Source: an uncultured Kiritimatiellota bacterium
Lineage (GTDB): Bacteria > Verrucomicrobiota > Kiritimatiellia > RFP12 > UBA1067
DNA length: 6,346 nt
Assembly: GCA_934675625.1 (NCBI GenBank)
Contig: CAKURH010000134.1
Location: 1 to 6,346 of the forward strand
Direction: 5' to 3'
Below are positions 1 to 6,346 of this stretch, piece by piece (the stretch's first letter is position 1; each line of letters starts with the position of its first letter). A program made the translations under genes and the position numbers. The notes below the pieces were generated by a model. That model was given only the letters and a program-made list of their open reading frames with translations, was not told the origin of the DNA and ran no database searches.

Positions 1-236
1 CAGTCCCAGCCCGGCTCGATGGCGAGGCCCCGGAACAGGTCGCGCCGCCCCTCGAAGAGGCACTGCAGGGTAGAGACGGCGAGCGACTTCCCGAATCGGC
101 GCGGACGCGCGATGAAGAACTGCGTGCCGATAGACCCGTCCGCAAGCCGCTTCAGGATCGCTGTCTTGTCCACGTAGACGAACCCGCCCTCACGGACGCG
201 CTCGAACGAATAGGTATCTGTCGCGATCTTTTCCAT
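1..236 (-). CDS. AAA-ATPase-like family protein, N-terminal part (runs off left edge)
   Basis: The first 78 residues of a protein that continues past the window edge. The sequence shows the N-terminal pattern I associate with the AAA-ATPase-like family (PF09820): an FxxVRxxGFVYVDKT segment at residues 11-25, then a P-loop variant FIARPRRFGKSL at 41-52 carrying the nucleotide-binding GKS, then LFEGRRDLFRGLAIE at 60-74. Full members usually run to about 500-600 residues and often end in a PD-(D/E)XK nuclease-like domain; that part is outside the window. The cellular role of this common family is not well established, although a nucleotide-driven, nuclease-linked function has been proposed. I chose the ATG at 236. 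An in-frame ATG at 245 would add MRG, but it overlaps a TATAAT box, so it would not be transcribed if that promoter is used. No Shine-Dalgarno sequence precedes either start. It lies 69 bp beyond the stop of the glycoside-hydrolase-like gene on the same strand. Confidence 0.88.
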   Translation of the reverse strand, partial: MEKIATDTYSFERVREGGFVYVDKTAILKRLADGSIGTQFFIARPRRFGKSLAVSTLQCLFEGRRDLFRGLAIEPGWD

Positions 237-305
237 GCCGCGCATTATACCAAATCCAGGCGACCGGATGCGCAAGACAGGCATGATTCAACAGCCACAT
301 TCCTT
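237..305. other. Short intergenic gap, no clear terminator
   Basis: This 69-bp gap separates the stop codon of the glycoside-hydrolase-like gene from the AAA-ATPase-like start. Apart from the -10 element, it holds one weak dyad at 254-269: six GC-rich pairs with a bulged base and a three-base loop. On the minus strand the dyad is followed by TTGG and not by a U tract, so it does not qualify as an intrinsic terminator. Read-through from the upstream operon into the ATPase gene is therefore possible. Confidence 0.5.
244..252 (-). promoter_or_regulatory. Extended -10 promoter for the AAA-ATPase-like gene
   Basis: Read on the minus strand the sequence is TGGTATAAT, a perfect sigma70 -10 hexamer (249 down to 244) with an upstream TG giving an extended -10. 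No good -35 lies at 17 bp; the nearest candidate, TTGCGC, is 20 bp away. The A of the ATG at 236 is the eighth base after the hexamer, about where transcription should begin, so the message may be leaderless or nearly so. Confidence 0.5.
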
Positions 306-3300
306 CTACTTCGCCGTCTCGTTCACCTGAGTCGGCGCCAACTCGACTTCCAGCGCGGCAAATTCGCGCCGGGCGAGAACCAGCGCCTCAAGGTCGACTT
401 CACGATCGGTCTCCAGATCAACCACCCGATGCACGGCAGAGGGGAACTTCAGCCGAAGCGGCACGTCCGCGTCCGCCCAGCTGCCGACGAGCAGTAGCAG
501 CCTGTCGCCTCGGCGATACGTAGAGACCAGCACGTCCTTCCGCTCGCAGGCGACGGGGTTTGCACGATTCCAGTAGGCCGTGTAGACGCAATCCTTCTCG
601 GCGACGCCGAACGCATGCATCTTCGCGAGCAGACGGTTGTAGAGGCGCACGTCGATCGTCTGCTGCAGCGTCGGGCGAATCTCGTGCGGCAGGAACGTCG
701 CCAGCAGCGTCCGTCCGAGATGTCGCTTCTCCTCGGCGGAGCGCGTGTCGAAGATGCCTTCGAGACAGGTCGGGAAGAATCCGCCCTGAAGACCCTGGTT
801 CACTGCGCGCAGGTAGCCGGTCGTGTAGCGGTCCTGGTGCTCGCTGTTGCCGTACTTCCACTCCATGCCCATCGTCGTGGTCGCGAAGGCGAACGCCGGC
901 AGGAGGTTGGCGTTCGTCTGGTGGATCGTCAGCCACGGATCGACGCCGCGCTCGCACATGACCGTCGCTTCGCGGCGGCAGAACTCGCGCAGCGCCCAGA
1001 TGGACAGGCTCGGATGCACCTCGCCCTTCTCGTCGATCCATGCGCGGCCCATCACCCAGTCATAGTTGCACCAGGCGTAGGAGTTGTCGTTGTAGACGCC
1101 GCCCATGCCCGCCTCGACCATCTTGTCGAGGTAATAGATTGCGTAGTCCTGGTACGAGCCGAAGACCTGCGTGTGCCGACCCCACTCGTCCGCCATGACA
1201 GGCCACTCGGGCAGCTTCATCGCCGGATCGCAGTCGCACGTGTAGTAGTAAAGCGCCGCATTCGGACGACCGTGCAGCCGCTTTGCGGCGTTGAAGGCGA
1301 AGTTCACGTGATCCTTCAGCGTCTTGTACGCCGCCGGCGGCGGCTTTTCCGCGAGAACCGGGACATCGGACGGACGCTTGCGGCAGGCCTCCATGCACCG
1401 TTCGATGAAGTTCGTCTGGTAGGCGCGGTCGATGACGCCCGTCCGCAGGGTCTCGGACAGCTTGCGGATGTGCCCGAAGTCTCCAAACGCCGGATAGCGC
1501 GACATCCACCCGTAGAAGGACTGCCATGACGCGGACGAGGCCAGGTTCAGCATCGTGCGCGAGCTCGGCCAATCGATGTACGTGTCCGCCCAGGTGCGCC
1601 AGCCCGCCGGACGGGGCTTCACCGGCGTCGCGCCCAACGCAAGCTCGATCTTCCGTCCGCCTTTCGTGAAGTAGGCTCCGTTGACGAGGTTGAGCCGCAG
1701 CACCGCCGTGCCGTCAGTCTCGCGCACGATTTCCACCGCGTCGCGCGTTGCCGTGTGCAGCCAGCCGCGATCGACGTCGCCCGCGTAGTAGACGCCGCGA
1801 TCGTCCGTGCCGACCCAGCAATAGGGAATGAAGTTCTCAAGATGGGCCTGCGGAATGCTGCGCGAGCCGAACACGCGCCCCGGCCCCCTCGGAAGGTCTC
1901 CGGCCGGATTCGAGCGCGTCAATTCGCCGCAGGCGTGGAACAGGTCGGCGTATTCCGCCCGCAACGGCACGTCAAGATAGATCCGATCCCACACGCCCTT
2001 CTCCGGCAGCGTAAGGTCGAGCAGCAGAAACCCGTCCTGCTCAATGCGTCCGCGCACCTCGCACAGGCCGCCGACAGACACATAGGACGCTTCCGTCTCC
2101 GAGCATGATCCGAACGCGAGCTTTCCGTCCGTCGCCGCCGAACGCTTCCCGCCCTTCTCGAAGCTTAGGCTGGCCGGGCGCGCCAGGATCGACTGGCCGA
2201 GGGACTCCATGTCAGTCGGCAGACCGTTCGCGCCGATCCGATAGCGTCGCCCGACGACCGAAACGTCCGTCCCCGCGACCGTTACGGGATCAAAACCGGG
2301 CAGGATGCGCGGCGTCTTTCCGAGTTTCGTCTTGAACCACGGATAGCGCTTCGCCGTGAAAGACTTCTTCAGGACGACGTTCGTCTGTCCGGCGAGGCGC
2401 AGTTCGGCGCGGCATGGGCCTTCGGCAGGCGTACGGTCAAGCCGGCAGATGTCGTGGATGACGTAGGTCTTTCGCTTTCCGCCGACGACGGCAAACGTCC
2501 CTTCGCGCGGAAGCCTCCACGTTCCAACCGTCGATCCAGACGAATCATACGCAACGAGCGACAGGCCCTTTTGCGCCGTCGCCTCGTCGCAGACGAGCTC
2601 GGCCGCAAGCAGGTTCTCGCTCGGATACCACTTCAACGCACCGCTCACGCCCGTCTCGCCCGCCGCCTGGGACTTGATCTCCGCATCCGTCAGGCAACGG
2701 CCCCTGATCTCGGCGGAGACGATCTCGGCCTCGCCAAGCGCCAGCTCCCGAAGCGCATCCGCCGTCAGCGGCGCGTCCGGCTTCACCTCCCCCAGGCGGA
2801 CGCCATCGACAAAGACGGTCACCTTGTCCGCCTCGACGTTCACGGAATAGACCGCCTCCTCTCCATCGGCGGGAAGAGACGCGGACGTGAAGTCGGCGTA
2901 CACCTTGCGCGCCGACGCATGGTAGAACAGCTGCAGCAGCTGGCGACCATCGTACCCCGTCGTCCGCTGAAGCCCCAGATAGCCGTCGTTCGAGCTGCGC
3001 GAAGAGAAGATGCGACGCCGTGCGTTCGGCTGCGCCAGTGGCTTCGACAGCACGCGAAGCGTGACGTTGCCGGGTACGGGGAGGGAGATGCCGCGACCGA
3101 GCAGTTTCGGCACGCCGCCGAACGATGCGGACCTCCGCTTCTCGACAAGATGGAATACCGGGTAGTTCGCATCGACCTGATAGCCCGCAATTCCAGAAAA
3201 CGGAACGAACGTCGCCTGAACCGATGGCTTGGACCGAAGATTGACGCATGGCAGGATCTTCCAGTCGCCGGGAACGATGCAAGACGCGCCGAACGCGCCG

Positions 3301-3851
3301 GCGGGAATCTCGATCTCGCAGTCCCATACGCCTTCATGGAGAACGCTCTTCGTCACGATGCCTTCAGGCTTCCACTTCTGCGACGACAGCCCATAGCCGG
3401 GATTGAACTGCCACGTGTGCATGCGCCCAGTCGCGTCCACGACCAGCTGGAACTGCCCGAAGCGCGCGAACTCGCCGACGCGCGCTTCCGCCGGCGGCGA
3501 GAACCAAAGCTCGACAGAATCGCCCAGCGCGGGATTCTGGAACTTGTCCGCGACATGCGGCTTTCCGTCGCCGGGGATCGCCATCCGAACCGCCACGTAT
3601 ATCGCGTGTTCGTTCCACGTCATCGCGCACTCGACCGGGCGCGGGTCTACCATCGGCTTCTCCTTCCGAACCACCGCGCCGCGATAGTCCGCCGCGCCGC
3701 AGAGCGTCACGGCGTTCGCATATTCGTCCGAGGCGATGACTCCATCCACTTTCGGCGGACGCACGGTCTTCGACATCAGGAACTCCGGCACGGCGCTCGC
3801 CGTCATCCAGCAACACAAGACGGCAGCCAGGATCAGCCCGTTCATTTTCAT
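306..3851 (-). CDS. Secreted multi-domain protein: CBM9-like, LamG-like and DUF6067/glycoside-hydrolase-like barrel
   Basis: An 1181-residue exported protein, probably acting on extracellular or periplasmic polysaccharide; the substrate is unknown. Residues 1-20 form a signal peptide (MKMNGLILAAVLCC..., likely cleavage after ASA). Residues 30-235 resemble a CBM9/DOMON-like domain, opening with PPKVDGVIASDEY and containing GDSVELWFSPP. Residues 265-400 look like a LamG/concanavalin-type sandwich (VFVDGVRLGEV, EIRGRCLTDAEI). A beta-rich linker covers 400-520. Residues 520-750 resemble the beta-sandwich of DUF6067-type glycoside hydrolases, including DDRGVYYAGDVDRGW at 683-697 and GATPVKPRP at 740-748. 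Residues 750-1085 look like a TIM barrel with GGVYNDNSYAW at 917-927, LTIHQTN at 974-980 and GMEWKYGN at 995-1002; Asp922 and Glu997 are my candidate acidic residues. A small beta domain ends the protein. The ATG at 3851 is chosen because it has a strong RBS and begins the signal peptide; the open frame extending to 4088 overlaps the upstream gene. The mature protein has more than 20 cysteines. The domain calls are by eye; enzyme activity is inferred. Confidence 0.85.
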   Translation of the reverse strand: MKMNGLILAAVLCCWMTASAVPEFLMSKTVRPPKVDGVIASDEYANAVTLCGAADYRGAVVRKEKPMVDPRPVECAMTWNEHAIYVAVRMAIPGDGKPHVADKFQNPALGDSVELWFSPPAEARVGEFARFGQFQLVVDATGRMHTWQFNPGYGLSSQKWKPEGIVTKSVLHEGVWDCEIEIPAGAFGASCIVPGDWKILPCVNLRSKPSVQATFVPFSGIAGYQVDANYPVFHLVEKRRSASFGGVPKLLGRGISLPVPGNVTLRVLSKPLAQPNARRRIFSSRSSNDGYLGLQRTTGYDGRQLLQLFYHASARKVYADFTSASLPADGEEAVYSVNVEADKVTVFVDGVRLGEVKPDAPLTADALRELALGEAEIVSAEIRGRCLTDAEIKSQAAGETGVSGALKWYPSENLLAAELVCDEATAQKGLSLVAYDSSGSTVGTWRLPREGTFAVVGGKRKTYVIHDICRLDRTPAEGPCRAELRLAGQTNVVLKKSFTAKRYPWFKTKLGKTPRILPGFDPVTVAGTDVSVVGRRYRIGANGLPTDMESLGQSILARPASLSFEKGGKRSAATDGKLAFGSCSETEASYVSVGGLCEVRGRIEQDGFLLLDLTLPEKGVWDRIYLDVPLRAEYADLFHACGELTRSNPAGDLPRGPGRVFGSRSIPQAHLENFIPYCWVGTDDRGVYYAGDVDRGWLHTATRDAVEIVRETDGTAVLRLNLVNGAYFTKGGRKIELALGATPVKPRPAGWRTWADTYIDWPSSRTMLNLASSASWQSFYGWMSRYPAFGDFGHIRKLSETLRTGVIDRAYQTNFIERCMEACRKRPSDVPVLAEKPPPAAYKTLKDHVNFAFNAAKRLHGRPNAALYYYTCDCDPAMKLPEWPVMADEWGRHTQVFGSYQDYAIYYLDKMVEAGMGGVYNDNSYAWCNYDWVMGRAWIDEKGEVHPSLSIWALREFCRREATVMCERGVDPWLTIHQTNANLLPAFAFATTTMGMEWKYGNSEHQDRYTTGYLRAVNQGLQGGFFPTCLEGIFDTRSAEEKRHLGRTLLATFLPHEIRPTLQQTIDVRLYNRLLAKMHAFGVAEKDCVYTAYWNRANPVACERKDVLVSTYRRGDRLLLLVGSWADADVPLRLKFPSAVHRVVDLETDREVDLEALVLARREFAALEVELAPTQVNETAK

Positions 3852-3860
3852 GCGTATGCG

Positions 3861-3867
3861 TCCTTCC
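3861..3867 (-). promoter_or_regulatory. Ribosome binding site that fixes the start of the CBM9/GH-like gene
   Basis: On the minus strand GGAAGGA lies nine bases before the ATG at 3851, within a longer purine run (AAGGGAAGGA, 3870 down to 3861). The next in-frame ATG, at 3845, would have 15 bases of spacing, so the first is favoured. The site sits inside the 20-bp gap after the preceding gene's stop, which supports cotranscription with separate ribosome entry. Confidence 0.75.
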
Positions 3868-3871
3868 CTTG

Positions 3872-6151
3872 CTACTTGACGATGACGATGGTGCCCCATT
3901 TCTTCCGATACGAGAACGTCAGCGCGTTGCCGACCTTCGCGACACTGCCGCCCACGATCTCGACGGACGGCAGGCTTTCGAGGTTCAGCGTACCAGCCGT
4001 CAGGAGCGTTTTCGTCTGCCGCCCCTCTTCCGGCAGGTTCCCGGGATCCGTCACGACAATCTTGACACCCGTGCCGACCGTCAGGCAATGTCGGAATGCC
4101 AGCGGCGTCCAGTCCTCCGACAGGAAATCGGCCGCCTTGACGTAGATCGTGCCACCATCAGCAAGCGTGACCGAGCCGGCGTTCGGGAAGGCGGAATTCG
4201 GTTCGCCCTTGATCTCGCCCTGGCCGCCAAGTGCGACGACGTGCAGCTCGTTCGTCCGGAGATTGAGCTGAGTCCCCTTTGCGAGAATCACGCCGGACGT
4301 TTCCGGGATGCCCTGGGGGTGCGTCATGCGGATATTGCCCGACTCCACGGTCGTCAACCCCAGATAGCTGTTGGCGGCCATCAGGTTCAGCGTTCCTTCG
4401 CCGCGCTTCGTGAGACCCGCACCGGATTGCGGCGCCGCCTTCAGCGCGAACGGACATTCATGGCGCGTCTTGCCGTCCGCCGACCAGATGTAGACTTTCG
4501 TCGTGTCGGCGTCCAGCCCATAGCCCGGCGCCGACACGTGCGGCACGAGACAGGCGTTCTCGAAATCCCAGTCCGCATACGCCGCCGCGCCACGGCCCGC
4601 GCCCTCGATGTCAATGACGGCCGGCCCCGCGTATGTCTGCCCTGCAAACGCCACCGTCTCCGGCAGCGAAACGGACGCCAGCCCAGCCCCCGCAAGAGAC
4701 CTGAGGCTTATGTCCTGAATCGCCTCGCCAATCGACGTGCGCACGCCGTCCTTGATGTTCCGGCAGTCTGACGTGTCGATGATAATGCCCTTCTCGCCGA
4801 CGAAGATGCCGTCCGGCTTCTCCGTGCTGCCGCTGACGTAGCCTACGCACAGGATCTTGAACACGCCGCCATCGAAGAAGAGAGAGGCGTCGCAGGTCCT
4901 CGCGGTGTCATTGTTCCCGTACATGAACTTGTGGATGGCAAAAGTTCCGCCGTCCCGTACGGAGACGACGATCCGCCCCGTCGCCTCGGCCGAGCCCCAC
5001 CGGACGATGCCGGACTGATAGAGCGTGTTCGACCCCTCTACCTCGACCGTGACGTGTTCGGACGTCCGCTTGCCAAGCGGGTTGTTCTCGCCGAATCCGG
5101 CGGCGTTGTTGTCGTTCGTGCCGCCTGTCTGCCGCCAGACCGCAGTCCCGTACTCGCCGATCATCAGCGACAGGACACCGGTCGGACGCACGATCCGCCC
5201 GCCGCGCTGCACGAAGACGCCGCGCGCAGGGGTCGTGGCGGACGCCCCCGGCTCCAGGCAGGCGATCCGTACGCCATTGTGGGATAGCGTACCGCCCTCC
5301 AGATAGTAGGAGCTCATGTTGCCGTCGCCATGCCCGATGTTCAGGAAGTGGTTCTGCCCCGGCACAATCCGCACGTCGCCACCGGTCTGCCGGATCGGTC
5401 GCGTGTTCTGTCCCGTACCGTAGTCCGCATTGACGGTCGTGAAGCTGATGTCGCCGCCCGAAAACAGCGCACCCGCATAGGATGTCGCACTGCAGAGGCT
5501 GAAATCGACGTTGGTGACAATGGCGCCCGGCGCAAACGCAATTGTGCCGCCATTGGCCTGAAGGCGATATTGCAGGGCCGAATCCGAGAGCATTTCCAGC
5601 CTCCCCGCGACGACCAGCGTTCCCGGTCCCATCTTGCGGACCTGGTTGCTGATGACGGAATTCCCAGTCAGGGACAGGCTCGCGTCTGCGGACGCGGAAG
5701 AACCAACCTCGACCTCGAACAGACGCTCCTTCGCCGGACGCGACAGGAGGGCGCCCGCGCAGGCGTTCGCCCCAGATTCGGCGCGTATCTTGCCCGCCAA
5801 GTTGCTCGCCTTGTCGACCTCTGCGACCACGGACTGCGTCAACGGCTTTTCGCACTCGCGAAGCGACAGCACGGCACCTGGGCGGATGACAACGGTCGCG
5901 GCCCTGGCGGCTTCAGACGTACCGAGCGCATCCGCATCCGTAATCGCAAGCGTACCCCCTTCGATTAGGACGCCCTCTCCCACCGGTGAAAAGTCAGAGG
6001 ATGCCTTGGTCAACGTCGCAGTTCCCGTGCCTCGCTTGACAAGCTGGCTCGCCGCCGGGAGCGGCTCGTCATACGTGACGTTCGACGAGATGTCGATCGT
6101 GACCACGCCATTCACAGGGGCCGGAATCGGCTCGGCCCAACCCGTCACCAT
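3872..6151 (-). CDS. PATR-type autotransporter-associated beta-strand repeat protein (secreted beta-helix), body frame
   Basis: The open frame gives 759 residues from the ATG at 6151. Two segments match the passenger-associated-transport-repeat pattern (PF12951/TIGR02601): LVKRGTGTATLTKASSDF followed by GGTLAITDADALG (residues 37-77), and LTKRGEGTLNLMAANSYLG followed by TTVESGNIRM (580-609). The middle is rich in GGT/GGD turns and short strands (GGTIAFAPG, GGDISF, GGTLSHNG, RQTGGTND), as expected for a right-handed beta-helix. No C-terminal autotransporter barrel is present; the protein ends in VGNALTFSYRKKWGTIVIVK, with no PEP-CTERM motif. The ATG at 6151 is probably not the true start. The same frame upstream encodes the hydrophobic core of a signal peptide (IVVAGLFSAI) but reaches a stop at 6197-6199 without ATG, GTG or TTG. 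The plausible start is the ATG at 6195, one base out of frame across an A9 run; corrected, the precursor is about 774 residues. The likely role is an extracellular or surface structural or adhesive protein. It is first in a probable operon with the CBM9/GH-like gene. Confidence 0.85.
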   Translation of the reverse strand: MVTGWAEPIPAPVNGVVTIDISSNVTYDEPLPAASQLVKRGTGTATLTKASSDFSPVGEGVLIEGGTLAITDADALGTSEAARAATVVIRPGAVLSLRECEKPLTQSVVAEVDKASNLAGKIRAESGANACAGALLSRPAKERLFEVEVGSSASADASLSLTGNSVISNQVRKMGPGTLVVAGRLEMLSDSALQYRLQANGGTIAFAPGAIVTNVDFSLCSATSYAGALFSGGDISFTTVNADYGTGQNTRPIRQTGGDVRIVPGQNHFLNIGHGDGNMSSYYLEGGTLSHNGVRIACLEPGASATTPARGVFVQRGGRIVRPTGVLSLMIGEYGTAVWRQTGGTNDNNAAGFGENNPLGKRTSEHVTVEVEGSNTLYQSGIVRWGSAEATGRIVVSVRDGGTFAIHKFMYGNNDTARTCDASLFFDGGVFKILCVGYVSGSTEKPDGIFVGEKGIIIDTSDCRNIKDGVRTSIGEAIQDISLRSLAGAGLASVSLPETVAFAGQTYAGPAVIDIEGAGRGAAAYADWDFENACLVPHVSAPGYGLDADTTKVYIWSADGKTRHECPFALKAAPQSGAGLTKRGEGTLNLMAANSYLGLTTVESGNIRMTHPQGIPETSGVILAKGTQLNLRTNELHVVALGGQGEIKGEPNSAFPNAGSVTLADGGTIYVKAADFLSEDWTPLAFRHCLTVGTGVKIVVTDPGNLPEEGRQTKTLLTAGTLNLESLPSVEIVGGSVAKVGNALTFSYRKKWGTIVIVK

Positions 6152-6195
6152 AATGGCGGAAAAAAGCCCGGCAACGACTATTTTTTTTTCTTCAT
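6152..6195 (-). other. Signal-peptide-coding segment split by a frame break in an A9 run
   Basis: From the ATG at 6195, the sequence as given reads MKKKK and then TAG at 6178-6180. With one extra base decoded in the A run (ten As, or a -1 shift), it reads MKKKKIVVAGLFSAIMVTG and continues WA-EP into the 759-residue body. That is a textbook signal peptide: a lysine-rich n-region, a hydrophobic core, and likely cleavage after GWA. Losing two As would also restore the frame with one lysine fewer. No strong Shine-Dalgarno sequence precedes this ATG; the upstream bases read AAAAAGATTAGTGAT. The frame arithmetic is read directly; the cause of the break is not determinable here. Confidence 0.75.
6181..6189 (-). 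repeat. Homopolymer A9 tract (T9 on the plus strand), potential slippage site
   Basis: Nine consecutive As on the coding strand, preceded by ATGAAG and followed by TAG. It is by far the longest single-base run I see in this GC-rich window. It contains the A-AAA-AAA slippery type used for -1 ribosomal frameshifting. A9 runs are also known substrates for RNA polymerase slippage (Thermus thermophilus dnaX) and for replication slippage in contingency loci. Confidence 0.8.
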
Positions 6196-6247
6196 ATCAC
6201 TAATCTTTTTATGCGATAGAGCGGACATTACCTACACATACGGCGGC
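6196..6247 (-). other. 5' leader of the PATR gene
   Basis: This is an AT-richer stretch between the predicted -10 element and the ATG at 6195. I see no riboswitch, no clear hairpin and no strong Shine-Dalgarno sequence; the best purine patch is AAAAAGA, about 10-16 bases before the ATG. Confidence 0.4.
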
Positions 6248-6277
6248 AATATAGCACAACAGGCGAACACGCGTCAA
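6248..6277 (-). promoter_or_regulatory. Sigma70-type promoter of the PATR / CBM9-GH operon
   Basis: The minus strand reads TTGACG (6277 down to 6272), an 18-bp spacer, then TATATT (6253 down to 6248), preceded by TGC to give an extended -10. Expected initiation is near 6241, leaving a leader of about 46 bases before the ATG at 6195. The -35 overlaps the TGA stop of the upstream gene, so the promoter is packed directly against that gene. Confidence 0.65.
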
Positions 6278-6346
6278 CCGGCCGCGACTTCGATCTGGCG
6301 GTCGGTGAGGTTGCGCATCCCGGCGTCGAACGCCGCGCCGACGAGC
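6274..6346 (-). CDS. C-terminal end of an unrecognised protein (enters from right edge)
   Basis: The minus strand encodes 23 residues, FDAGMRNLTDRQIEVAAG preceded by LVGAA, then TGA at 6274-6276. Nearly every codon ends in G or C, matching GC-rich coding sequence in this direction. The opposite strand is also open over this short span, so codon usage is the main argument. The piece is too short for a family assignment and I do not recognise it. No terminator is visible after the stop; the next operon's promoter begins within its last codons. Confidence 0.6.
   Translation of the reverse strand, partial: LVGAAFDAGMRNLTDRQIEVAAG

Noticed and set aside
11..20. Lipoprotein signal in the CBM9/GH-like protein because of the CC pair near residues 13-14
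   Set aside because: The bases at this window position are unrelated; the residues in question map to about 3810-3815. The context AAVLCC lacks a small residue at -1 of the cysteine, so it is not a good lipobox; a normal cleavage after ASA fits better.
254..269. Dyad between the enzyme gene and the ATPase gene as an intrinsic terminator
   Set aside because: The stem is short with a bulge and the following bases are TTGG on the minus strand, not a U tract. It could instead be an operator-like dyad beside the -10, but one copy proves nothing.
615..1529. 304-codon open frame on the plus strand
   Set aside because: It is antisense to the barrel region of the CBM9/GH-like gene, rich in Arg, Val and Ala without recognisable motifs; treated as a shadow.
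3852..4088. 79-residue N-terminal extension of the CBM9/GH-like frame
   Set aside because: It overlaps the end of the PATR gene, is highly charged and low in hydrophobics, and would bury the signal peptide internally. The RBS at 3861-3867 points to the ATG at 3851.
2454..4145. 563-codon open frame on the plus strand
   Set aside because: Its translation is arginine-rich with low-complexity composition, lies antisense to the signal-peptide-bearing CBM9/GH-like gene, and shows no domain or RBS. It is a GC-rich shadow frame.
3869..4771. 300-codon open frame on the plus strand
   Set aside because: It is antisense to the PATR gene's C-terminal repeats, arginine-rich, with no supporting features.
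1..6346. CRISPR array, tRNA, rRNA or insertion sequence
   Set aside because: I found no regularly spaced direct repeats, no cloverleaf or rRNA-like stretch, no transposase motifs and no paired terminal inverted repeats.

Overview
The window looks like a piece of a GC-rich genome from a polysaccharide-degrading anaerobe of the PVC group. Kiritimatiellota is my best guess, with Lentisphaerota or Verrucomicrobiota as alternatives. This is inferred from a secreted autotransporter-repeat protein without an outer-membrane barrel, a large secreted protein combining a CBM9-like domain, a LamG-like domain and a glycoside-hydrolase-like barrel, and a neighbouring AAA-ATPase-like gene. No rRNA, tRNA or phylogenetic marker is present to confirm it. 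All supported genes lie on the minus strand; the plus-strand open frames are arginine-rich shadows.

Layout in the direction of transcription, from high to low coordinates. (1) 6274-6346: the last 23 codons of an unrecognised gene that enters from beyond the right edge. (2) 6248-6277: a good sigma70-type promoter (TTGACG, 18 bp, TGC-TATATT) whose -35 box overlaps that gene's stop codon. (3) 3872-6195: a secreted beta-helix protein with PATR-type autotransporter-associated strand repeats. Its signal peptide is encoded across an uninterrupted run of nine A residues (6181-6189), and as sequenced the start codon is out of frame with the body by one base. (4) 306-3851: 20 bp downstream with its own Shine-Dalgarno sequence, an 1181-residue secreted protein with CBM9-like, LamG-like and DUF6067/GH-like modules. 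(5) 237-305: a short intergenic gap with an extended -10 promoter and no convincing terminator. (6) 1-236: the N-terminus of an AAA-ATPase-like protein that leaves at the left edge and may start on a leaderless transcript.

Genes 3 and 4 look like a two-gene operon exporting a repeat-rich surface or extracellular protein and a carbohydrate-binding, probably carbohydrate-cleaving, enzyme. The most interesting signal is the A9 tract. It may be a sequencing or assembly indel, a phase-variable contingency locus, or a site of transcriptional slippage or -1 ribosomal frameshifting that controls production of the repeat protein and perhaps, through polarity, the enzyme.
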